A DNA stretch of 11,214 nt from positions 1 through 11,214 of the forward strand of contig CALFWH010000058.1 in NCBI GenBank assembly GCA_937927985.1. Reading direction: 5' to 3'. The notes beneath the pieces are model-generated. The model was not told the DNA's origin and made no database searches. It was given only the letters and a program-made list of their open reading frames with translations. This stretch comes from an uncultured bacterium (lineage in GTDB: Bacteria; DRYD01). Positions within the stretch are counted from its first letter, which is position 1. Every line of letters starts with the position of its first letter. Shown here piece by piece: positions 1-6,690 of this stretch. A program made the translations under genes and the position numbers.

Positions 1-1
1 T

Positions 2-187
2 TTTAATGCAATATTTTTATTTTTAGCTGTTAATATTGTTGGTTTGGGGTTTGTATTTGATCCTAATATTTGGATTAAATTTGTTGTTCCTATGATAGGA
101 ATACCTATAAGTGCTGCTTTATACAAAACAATTAAATTTAGTATTTCCAAGTTTATCAATAAGTTATCAGGTCTGTTCAAGAATTAA
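2..187 (+). CDS. C-terminal end of a small membrane protein, possibly BofA-like (5' partial)
   Basis: An open frame enters from the left edge and gives 61 residues before a TAA at 185-187. It is mostly hydrophobic, with a membrane segment near fragment residues 3-20, a second hydrophobic stretch at about 26-42 and a basic tail. The order 'NIVG', an Asn-containing turn, then 'GIP' followed by 'SAAL' and 'KTIKF' resembles the end of BofA, the integral membrane inhibitor of pro-sigma-K processing in endospore formers, which ends with a similar N..G / IPIN / LLGIPG..AL pattern. The match is short and from memory, so the family call is tentative; another small membrane protein is possible. The next gene's ribosome binding site begins 2 bp after the stop, so the two are probably co-transcribed. 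Confidence 0.5.
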   Translation, partial: FNAIFLFLAVNIVGLGFVFDPNIWIKFVVPMIGIPISAALYKTIKFSISKFINKLSGLFKN

Positions 188-189
188 TT

Positions 190-198
190 AAGGAGGTG
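190..198 (+). promoter_or_regulatory. Strong Shine-Dalgarno site that fixes the start at 205
   Basis: AAGGAGGTG is a near-perfect anti-16S match. The AGGAGG core ends 8 bp before the ATG at 205, which is ideal spacing. An in-frame GTG at 196 lies inside the site itself and cannot be the start. Confidence 0.85.
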
Positions 199-204
199 TG
201 TAAA

Positions 205-681
205 ATGGAAAAGGTAATGAGTATAAATCAGTGTAATCAAGGGGTAAGTAAGATAAAATGGACAGGTGTAGAAGTTGAAGGACCATATGGCAAAAAAAAT
301 GTTAAGTTATCAGGAGATAATGTTGAGAAAGAACCTAAGGATTCTTTTGTTGAAGGTGTAGGTAAAGGGGTAGCTGTTGGTATTTTAGGGGGAGCTTATA
401 ATTTGCTAGTAGGTGCTTATAAATCGGTGGAAGGATATAATAAAGTTTATAAGGCTGCAAAGAAAGTCGGATTAGATGATTGGGAAGCAGCTAAGGTAGG
501 TTTAAAAGGAGCACTGGTAGGAGGGGTAAGAGGAATTTTTCATGGTATATTAGATGGAATGGTTATATCTTCATTAATAGGAATTGGGGGATTGATAGGT
601 GGTCCTGCAGGAGCAATAATTGTTGGTACTGTTGGAGCAGGATTTTATAATCTTGTTAAGGATATAGAAAGAAAAGAATAA
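205..681 (+). CDS. Glycine-rich hypothetical protein with glycine-zipper segments
   Basis: This 158-residue protein is not recognised as a known family. Residues 1-48 are polar. From residue 49 on there are three Gly-rich blocks: about 51-75, about 98-120 and about 122-150. The last has dense small-residue spacing (GIGGLIGGPAGA, then VGTVGAG) of the glycine-zipper type that packs helices or inserts in membranes. The first and second blocks look like imperfect repeats around 'KG..VG', and 'YNL' recurs in blocks one and three. Between blocks one and two lies an amphipathic Lys/Ala-rich stretch. No classical signal peptide is seen. The start is set by the strong ribosome binding site, and the gene follows the BofA-like tail by 17 bp. 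A membrane-active or membrane-associated peptide is possible, but no function can be assigned. Confidence 0.75.
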   Translation: MEKVMSINQCNQGVSKIKWTGVEVEGPYGKKNVKLSGDNVEKEPKDSFVEGVGKGVAVGILGGAYNLLVGAYKSVEGYNKVYKAAKKVGLDDWEAAKVGLKGALVGGVRGIFHGILDGMVISSLIGIGGLIGGPAGAIIVGTVGAGFYNLVKDIERKE

Positions 682-726
682 TTCATAGAGGTATTTAGGT
701 TTAGAGGTAGAAGATATATAGGGGTA

Positions 727-805
727 CGGGGTGTAGCTCAGCCTGGATTAGAGCGCGTGCCTTGGGAGCACGAGGTCCGCGGTTCAAGTCCGCGCACCCC
801 GACCA
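727..805 (+). tRNA. tRNA-Pro (anticodon UGG)
   Basis: A complete cloverleaf is visible. The acceptor stem CGGGGTG (727-733) pairs perfectly with CACCCCG (795-801). The D arm is GCTC/GAGC. The anticodon stem CGTGC/GCACG encloses the loop CTTGGGA, with anticodon TGG at 763-765. The T arm is CGCGG/CCGCG around TTCAAGT. The discriminator A is at 802 and CCA is encoded at 803-805. A TATATA at 715-720 lies where a -10 box would put transcription start at about 727, but no good -35 is seen. No terminator follows; the next gene starts 8 bp downstream, so transcription may run through. Confidence 0.97.
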
Positions 806-813
806 ATCACTCT

Positions 814-1398
814 ATGAAAATAAAAACCACCGTAATCTCCTCTTCTTTTGATAAACACTCTTACCCCAGATCAATAGCTTGTGTTCAATGTACCATCCAA
901 GATCAAGATAATGAGTTATCTTTTTACTTTGTAAGAAAAGCAGATTTTAATACGGTAGAATCATTTATTGAAAATGATAATCTATGTCAAAATTTAGCCA
1001 TTCAAAAAGCTCTAAAAATGATTAAACAACTTCAAAACTATCCTTATGAATCACTAGATTCAGATTCTTACAATTTAAATTCAGTTTCCAATAATTCTCA
1101 TAACAAACAATCTTATAAACAAAAAGTAATAGAAATTATTAATCTTCTTAATTGGAATGTTGATAAATTATCAAAATTTGTTCAAAAATATAAGCAAAAG
1201 AAAATAAATGAGTTAAGTGAAGAAGAATGGGGCGAAGTATATCAATTTTTATCTAATAAGCTACCTTATATTAGTCATCATAGAGAAAATAAAGAATCTA
1301 GCAATGAAATTCCAAGAAATAGTAAAGATGAGTTAGATTCACTAATAAATTACACCGAAGAATTAATAAAACCTGAAGAATGGGAAGAATTGATTTAA
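814..1398 (+). CDS. Hypothetical protein, 194 residues, starting 8 bp after tRNA-Pro
   Basis: The frame is open from inside the tRNA (757), but the residues before the ATG at 814 are only tRNA sequence read in frame, so 814 is the sensible start. No clear Shine-Dalgarno precedes it because the tRNA 3' end occupies that space. Residues 1-45 look like a small beta-rich unit (TTVISSSF..., then IACVQCTIQ and LSFYFV). An Asn/Ser/Gln-rich stretch follows to about 105. Residues 108-150 form a helical segment with Trp-x(n)-Leu spacing ending in 'LSEEEW...YQFL', similar in style to small helical tail domains of some DNA-recombination proteins, which is only an impression. The C terminus is acidic. The family is not recognised. 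G is scarce over 1021-1140 (20 C, 6 G) compared with the G-rich upstream gene. Confidence 0.7.
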   Translation: MKIKTTVISSSFDKHSYPRSIACVQCTIQDQDNELSFYFVRKADFNTVESFIENDNLCQNLAIQKALKMIKQLQNYPYESLDSDSYNLNSVSNNSHNKQSYKQKVIEIINLLNWNVDKLSKFVQKYKQKKINELSEEEWGEVYQFLSNKLPYISHHRENKESSNEIPRNSKDELDSLINYTEELIKPEEWEELI

Positions 1399-1470
1399 TC
1401 TTTCTAATAGAAGGAAAGTTCTTAGTATTATCAAAGTCTATTTAATGGATCTTAATGATTCTTTTAAATC

Positions 1471-2211
1471 ATGTTGCAGGTAAAAGAAATATACAAAACT
1501 TACAAAAAGCGAGGGCAAATTATAAAAGCAGTTAAGGGGTTATCTTTTGAAATAAAGGAGAAAGAATCTTTTGCTTTGATAGGTCCAAATGGAGCAGGTA
1601 AAACTACTACCATAAAAGCGATATTAAATTTAATAGATCTGGATAAGGGACAAATAACTATTGATGGGCAAGATGTAAGCTACTATGAAACTAGAAAACT
1701 AATAGGTTACGCTCCAGAAATCCCCTATTATCCAACTCATATACCAGCTATTAAATTACTTCAAATTTACTTGGAGCTATACGAAAAAAAAATCGAAAAA
1801 GAAAAAATTGAATACTACTTTCAATTAGTCAAATTAGAAAATTTTATGAACACTACTTTATCTAATTATTCTAAAGGAATGCAACAAAGATTTAGTATTT
1901 TACAAGCTATCATAACTGAACCTAAATTGCTTATTTTAGATGAGTTAACAAGTGGACTTGATCCAATAGGTCAATACGAAATTATAGAAATAGTTAAAAA
2001 TCTTAAAAATAAAACTACTATACTTTTTACTTCCCATAATTTAGCTGAAATAGAGCAGATATGTGACAATGTGATGGTTATAAATAAGGGAAGAAGTATA
2101 TTTTATGGTAGTATATCTGAACTTAAAAGTCAATCTAATGGTGATTTATATAAAATATTTTTTGAATTAATAACTCAAGATAATCAAAAAATTAATCAAG
2201 AAGGATTTTAA
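1471..2211 (+). CDS. ABC transporter ATP-binding protein (orphan ATPase)
   Basis: This 246-residue protein is a single nucleotide-binding domain that would power an ABC exporter or drug/antibiotic-type transporter. Visible motifs are Walker A GPNGAGKTT at residues 38-46, a Q-loop region 'GYAPE' with Glu83 where Gln is usual (common in the YLPE-type subfamily), the signature NYSKGMQQR at 132-140, Walker B LLILDE at 153-158 with catalytic Glu158, a D-loop at 161-164, and switch His189. Leu159 replaces the usual Pro after Walker B. The start fits the family (MLQVKEIYKTY), though no good Shine-Dalgarno is visible. No membrane permease gene lies on either side, so its partner must be encoded elsewhere or it acts alone. 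It ends 3 bp before the acyl-CoA synthetase gene. The transported substrate is unknown. Confidence 0.92.
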   Translation: MLQVKEIYKTYKKRGQIIKAVKGLSFEIKEKESFALIGPNGAGKTTTIKAILNLIDLDKGQITIDGQDVSYYETRKLIGYAPEIPYYPTHIPAIKLLQIYLELYEKKIEKEKIEYYFQLVKLENFMNTTLSNYSKGMQQRFSILQAIITEPKLLILDELTSGLDPIGQYEIIEIVKNLKNKTTILFTSHNLAEIEQICDNVMVINKGRSIFYGSISELKSQSNGDLYKIFFELITQDNQKINQEGF

Positions 2212-2214
2212 TTT

Positions 2215-4170
2215 ATGGAGCTTAATATAGAAAATCTCAAAATTGCTTATTTACCTACTGAGCAAATAATTAACACTTCTAATCTTTATAAAATACTTCA
2301 AGAAGAGAATTTGACTTATGAGGAATTCTATAAAAAATCTATAACTGATGCTGAATGGTTTTGGAATAGATTTTTCAAAGATATCAATTTTAAGTGGATA
2401 AAATATCCTTATAAAATAGTAGAAGGTAGTTTTATGGATACTAAGTGGTTTGTGGGTGGGCAGTTAAATATAGCTTCTAATTGTTTAGATGCTGATAAAA
2501 ATAAGATTGCGGTTATTGAAGTGGATGAAAATTTAAGGGAAAATATTATAAGTTATGGACAGTTAGAGTATGAAGTTAATAAATTAGCAAATTTTCTAGT
2601 TAACATAGGTATTAGTATTCACGATAGAGTTGCTTTGTATATGCCGTTAAGTTTAGAAAGTGTTATTAGTTTTCTTGCTATTTCTAAAATAGGAGCTATT
2701 AGTGTACCTTTATTTTCTGGCTTTGCTAAAGAAGCTATAAATATTAGATTAAAAGATTCTAAAGCTAAAATGGTAATTGCTTATTCTTCTAACTTAAGAA
2801 GAGGTAAATTTATTGATATGAAAACAATACTTTTGGATTCATTACAAGGTACTCAAGTGGAAAAAGTTTTATTTATAAATAAGTATGGTGACATAGATCT
2901 AAATAAGGAAGAGTTTAATAATAATTTGCAGATTTATGATTATGAGGAAGTTAGGAATTGCTCTGTTTATATAAAAACTCCTTCTTTTAATCAAGATCAT
3001 CCTTTAATGATAATATATACATCTGGTACTACTGGGATGCCAAAAGGGATTTTACATTTTCATTCTGGTTTTCCTATAAAAGCAGCTCAAGACATGTACC
3101 ATTTATTTGACATAAAGGAAAGTGATTGTTTTACTTGGATAACTGATATAGGTTGGATGATGGGACCATGGTTAATTTATGGTACTCTTATAAATAGAGC
3201 AACTATTTTTATATATAACGGCTCACCAGATTATCCAGATATAGATATAATTTGGAAGTTGGTTGAAAAGTATAATATAACTTGTGTAGGTTTATCACCT
3301 TCTTATATTAGAGCAATATCTGATAAATCGAGAGTTTATGAGATGAATCTTGATTCTTTAAGGATGGTTGGTTCTACTGGTGAAGTATGGGACGAATATC
3401 ATTGGGATTGGACTTTTGAAAATATATGTAAAGGTAAAAAACCTATTATAAATTATTCTGGTGGTACTGAAATAAGTGGAGGAATATTGGGTAATGTTGT
3501 TATCAAACCCATAAAGCCTTTATCGTTTAATACTGTTGTTCCTGGTATAGAAGCGGATGTACTTGATGAAGAGGGAAAATTGGTAACTAATCAAGTAGGT
3601 TATCTATGTATTAAAAATCATAATCCTGGTTTAGCTACTACTTTTTGGCAAAATCATAGTAGATACATAGAAACTTACTGGTCAAGATTTGAAAATATAT
3701 GGTTTCATGGAGATTTAGCTTATATTGACAAAGAAGGATATTTTTATATACTTGGAAGAGCTGATGATGTTTTAAAGATAGCAGGTAAAAGAATAGGCCC
3801 TGCTGAATATGAAACAATTATAAATTCCTTAGACCAAATCAAAGAATCTGCTGTAGTAGGATTACCTGATCAATCAAAAGGAATGGTACCTGTAGCTTTT
3901 GTGGTAATTCAAGAAAATAATCAAAATATTGATCTCGAAAATCTTAAAAAAATGATATTTTCTAAAGTTATTCATATGCTTGGAAAACCTTTTGCTTTAA
4001 AAGAAATTATTTTTGTAAAAGATTTACCTAAAACGAGAAATTTTAAAATAATGAGAAGGTTATTAAGAGACATATTGGTTTATGGAGATATAAAAGGTGA
4101 TACTGGTAACTTAGTTAATCCACAAATTTGTGAAGATATTAAGCAGCAAGTTAAGAAGGTGAGATTATGA
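2215..4170 (+). CDS. AMP-forming acyl-CoA synthetase, acetyl-CoA synthetase family
   Basis: The 651-residue protein has the family's usual length and order. Residues 35-90 form the ACS N-terminal domain (WFWNRFF, then TKWFVGGQLN). The P-loop-like motif YTSGTTGMPKG is at 268-278. Gly-Trp 'GWMMG' is at 313-317, and the TE-motif region 'NYSGGTEISGG' at 413-423. 'FHGDLAY' is near 497-503, with Asp500. The hinge 'GRADDVLKIAGKRIGPAE' is at 514-531, and the C-terminal catalytic Lys611 sits in PKTRNFKIMRR. Such enzymes join a carboxylic acid to CoA through an acyl-adenylate. Gly416 stands where acetate-specific enzymes have the pocket-closing Trp (Salmonella Acs W414), so a larger acid than acetate is likely; I therefore give no acs symbol. 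AAGAAGGA at 2198-2204 serves as ribosome binding site. The gene overlaps leuS by 4 bp. Confidence 0.93.
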   Translation: MELNIENLKIAYLPTEQIINTSNLYKILQEENLTYEEFYKKSITDAEWFWNRFFKDINFKWIKYPYKIVEGSFMDTKWFVGGQLNIASNCLDADKNKIAVIEVDENLRENIISYGQLEYEVNKLANFLVNIGISIHDRVALYMPLSLESVISFLAISKIGAISVPLFSGFAKEAINIRLKDSKAKMVIAYSSNLRRGKFIDMKTILLDSLQGTQVEKVLFINKYGDIDLNKEEFNNNLQIYDYEEVRNCSVYIKTPSFNQDHPLMIIYTSGTTGMPKGILHFHSGFPIKAAQDMYHLFDIKESDCFTWITDIGWMMGPWLIYGTLINRATIFIYNGSPDYPDIDIIWKLVEKYNITCVGLSPSYIRAISDKSRVYEMNLDSLRMVGSTGEVWDEYHWDWTFENICKGKKPIINYSGGTEISGGILGNVVIKPIKPLSFNTVVPGIEADVLDEEGKLVTNQVGYLCIKNHNPGLATTFWQNHSRYIETYWSRFENIWFHGDLAYIDKEGYFYILGRADDVLKIAGKRIGPAEYETIINSLDQIKESAVVGLPDQSKGMVPVAFVVIQENNQNIDLENLKKMIFSKVIHMLGKPFALKEIIFVKDLPKTRNFKIMRRLLRDILVYGDIKGDTGNLVNPQICEDIKQQVKKVRL

Positions 4171-6632
4171 AAGTTATAAATTTTCAGGAAATAGAACAGA
4201 AGTGGCAAAAATACTGGGAAGAAAATCAAATTTATAAAGCTGTTTTTAATGAAACTAAGCCTAAAATGTATGTTTTAGAGATGTTTCCTTATCCTAGTGG
4301 GCAGCTTCACATGGGACATGCAAGAAATTATTGTATAGGTGATGCTATTGCAAGATTTTATATGTTAAAAGGATATAATGTGCTTCATCCTATGGGATGG
4401 GATGCTTTTGGTCTACCTGCAGAAAACGCTGCCATTAAACATAAGATTCATCCCAAAATATGGACAGAAAATAATATTCAAAATATGAGAAATCAACTTA
4501 AAAAACTGGGATTAGCTTATGATTGGTCAAGAGAAATAAATACTTCTAAACCAGAGTATTATAAATTTACCCAATGGTTATTTTTAAAACTGTACGAAAA
4601 TGGATTAGCTTATAGAAAAAAAGGAATAGTTAATTGGTGTTTCAATTGTCAAACTGTTTTAGCTAACGAGCAGGTAGTAGATGGTAGATGTTGGAGATGT
4701 GGTAATATTGTAGGTAAAAAAGAATTAGAACAATGGTATATAAAAATAACAGCTTATGCTGATAGTTTACTAGAGGAATTAGATAATTTAGATGGGTGGA
4801 GTGAACATGTTAAACAAATGCAAAGAAATTGGATAGGTAAAAGTAAAGGAGCTAAAATAAAATTTTGGGTACCTGAGTTAAATGAATACTTAGAAATTTT
4901 TACAACTAGAGCAGATACTTTACCAGGTGTAACTTTTTTATCTATTGCTCCTGAACATCCTATAATATCCAAGATGCTTACTTTAAAAGATAATCCAGAA
5001 TTAAGAGATTTCCTTAAAAAATCTATGTCATTAACAACTACTGAAAGGACAAAGGAAAAGAGTGGAGTATTTACTGGTTATTATGCCCAAAATCCATTAA
5101 ATGGTAGAATGGTACCTATATGGGTAGCTAATTATGTTTTGATAGATTATGGTACTGGAGCAGTTATGTCTGTACCTGCCCATGATCAAAGAGATTACGA
5201 TTTTGCTAAAAATTATAATTTACCTATAATTCCAGTGATTATGCCACCAGTTGAAGTTTCTAACAAAGCTTATGAAGATAGTATAGGTAATATGTTTAAT
5301 GTAGATCCCATAGATGGAATAGAAGTTAACGGTATGGATTGTAATCAGTTTAGGGTTTTTGTTATCAAGTATTTGGAATCAAAGGGGTTAGGCTATGAGC
5401 AAGTAAACTACAGATTAAAAGATTGGCTAATTTCTCGTCAAAGGTATTGGGGAGCATCTATACCAATAATATATTGTGATAATTGCGGAATTGTACCCGT
5501 AAATTATGAAGATTTACCAGTTATGTTACCTGAGGACATAGATATAACTGGACAAGGTAAATCTCCTCTTGAAAAAGTTGATGAATTTGTGAATGTTAAG
5601 TGTCCCAGATGTTTAGGTCTAGCCAAGAGAGAAACGGATACTATGGATACTTTTATGTGTTCAAGTTGGTATTTTTTAAGGTATACAAGTGTATACGAAA
5701 AAGATAAACCTTTTAATGATCAAGAGCTTAAATACTGGATGCCTGTTGATCAATATATAGGAGGAATAGAGCATGCAGTAATGCATCTATTATACGCAAG
5801 GTTTATTAATCATTTCTTGTTTAATTTAGGATTAGTACCTTCTAAAGAACCTTTTAAAAATTTATTAAATCAGGGAATGGTATGTAAAGATGGAAAAGCT
5901 ATGTCTAAGTCATTAGGTAATATAGTATCAATTGAGGAAATTTGGGAGAAATATGGAGCTGATACAGGTAGAGTTTTTGAATTGTTTGTCGCTCCACCAG
6001 AAAAAGATATGGAATGGTCAGATAAAGGTATAGAAGGAGTTTATAAATTTTTACGAAGATATTTTAATTACTGCAAAGATTTAATCGATAATTTAAGTCA
6101 CTTATCAAATGAACAAAGCAATTTAAATACGGTTACTAAAGAAATATTAACTAAAATTTATAAAACCTTAAATAAAATTACAGAAGAATTTGAAAGTAAG
6201 AGATATCATTTTAATACTTCAATAGCAAGTTTGATGGAATTATTGAACTATCTAGAAGATAAAAAAGACATTGTGATGATCCAAAATAGGTCGATTAAAG
6301 AAGAAATATTAGACATAATGATAAAAATGATATCTCCTTTTGCACCACATTTAGCTGAAGAATTATGGAGTATGTGGGGTAGGAAAGAAAGTGTTTTTCA
6401 TGACAAATGGCCAGAAATAAAAAAAGAATACCTTGTTGATCAAAACGTAACAATTCCTATCCAAATAAATGGAAAACTTAGATCGCAATTAGAAGTAAAA
6501 ATGGATTCTTTAAAAGAGGAAGTATTAGAATTAGCTTTGAATGATCCTAAAATAAATAAATACTTAGTGGGTAAACAAATAAAAAATGTTATTTTTGTTA
6601 AAAATAAGATCCTTAACATTATTGTATTTTAG
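4167..6632 (+). CDS. leuS: Leucyl-tRNA synthetase
   Basis: This cytoplasmic class I synthetase charges tRNA-Leu with leucine. In the 821 residues one sees PYPSGQLHMGHARNY with the HIGH box as HMGH at 48-51, a zinc-ribbon Cys set (158, 161, 175, 178), and the CP1 editing domain with TTRADT at 246-251 and GTGAVMSVPAHDQRD at 329-343. Thr251, Asp340 and Asp343 match the E. coli editing residues T252, D342 and D345. A second Cys set (437, 440, 479, 482) follows, then the KMSKS loop as AMSKS at 578-582, with the catalytic second Lys kept and the first replaced by Ala next to Lys577. The anticodon-binding and C-terminal regions are complete. The start ATG lies in an ATGA overlap with the upstream stop, with AAGAAGGTGAG just before it. 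No T-box leader precedes the gene inside the operon. Confidence 0.98.
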   Translation: MKVINFQEIEQKWQKYWEENQIYKAVFNETKPKMYVLEMFPYPSGQLHMGHARNYCIGDAIARFYMLKGYNVLHPMGWDAFGLPAENAAIKHKIHPKIWTENNIQNMRNQLKKLGLAYDWSREINTSKPEYYKFTQWLFLKLYENGLAYRKKGIVNWCFNCQTVLANEQVVDGRCWRCGNIVGKKELEQWYIKITAYADSLLEELDNLDGWSEHVKQMQRNWIGKSKGAKIKFWVPELNEYLEIFTTRADTLPGVTFLSIAPEHPIISKMLTLKDNPELRDFLKKSMSLTTTERTKEKSGVFTGYYAQNPLNGRMVPIWVANYVLIDYGTGAVMSVPAHDQRDYDFAKNYNLPIIPVIMPPVEVSNKAYEDSIGNMFNVDPIDGIEVNGMDCNQFRVFVIKYLESKGLGYEQVNYRLKDWLISRQRYWGASIPIIYCDNCGIVPVNYEDLPVMLPEDIDITGQGKSPLEKVDEFVNVKCPRCLGLAKRETDTMDTFMCSSWYFLRYTSVYEKDKPFNDQELKYWMPVDQYIGGIEHAVMHLLYARFINHFLFNLGLVPSKEPFKNLLNQGMVCKDGKAMSKSLGNIVSIEEIWEKYGADTGRVFELFVAPPEKDMEWSDKGIEGVYKFLRRYFNYCKDLIDNLSHLSNEQSNLNTVTKEILTKIYKTLNKITEEFESKRYHFNTSIASLMELLNYLEDKKDIVMIQNRSIKEEILDIMIKMISPFAPHLAEELWSMWGRKESVFHDKWPEIKKEYLVDQNVTIPIQINGKLRSQLEVKMDSLKEEVLELALNDPKINKYLVGKQIKNVIFVKNKILNIIVF

Positions 6633-6675
6633 GGAAATTTTACTAAGGAAAGGAATTTTGTTAAAGATAGTAAAG

Positions 6676-6681
6676 AAAGGA
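6676..6681 (+). promoter_or_regulatory. Shine-Dalgarno site supporting a GTG start at 6691
   Basis: AAAGGA lies 9 bp before the GTG at 6691. The nearest ATG (6690) is followed directly by TGA, and the ATG at 6701 is out of frame, so the GTG is the start that fits the kinase reading frame. Confidence 0.6.
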
Positions 6682-6690
6682 TTTTGAAAT

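Noticed and set aside
795..805. tRNA 3' end as an attachment site of an integrated element
   Set aside because: No integrase gene and no second copy of the tRNA 3' end was seen in the window, so an attachment site cannot be supported.
757..813. Extended start of the unknown gene from an ATG inside the tRNA
   Set aside because: The extra residues are only the tRNA sequence read in frame, and a cloverleaf-forming RNA is not a plausible coding start.
1399..1470. Promoter or T-box between the unknown gene and the ABC ATPase
   Set aside because: A TATTAT at 1426-1431 has no matching -35, and 72 bp is too short for a T-box and lacks its conserved elements.
4754..4972. Minus-strand open frame of 72 codons
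   Set aside because: It lies wholly inside the clearly coding leuS editing domain and has no ribosome binding site or recognisable motif.
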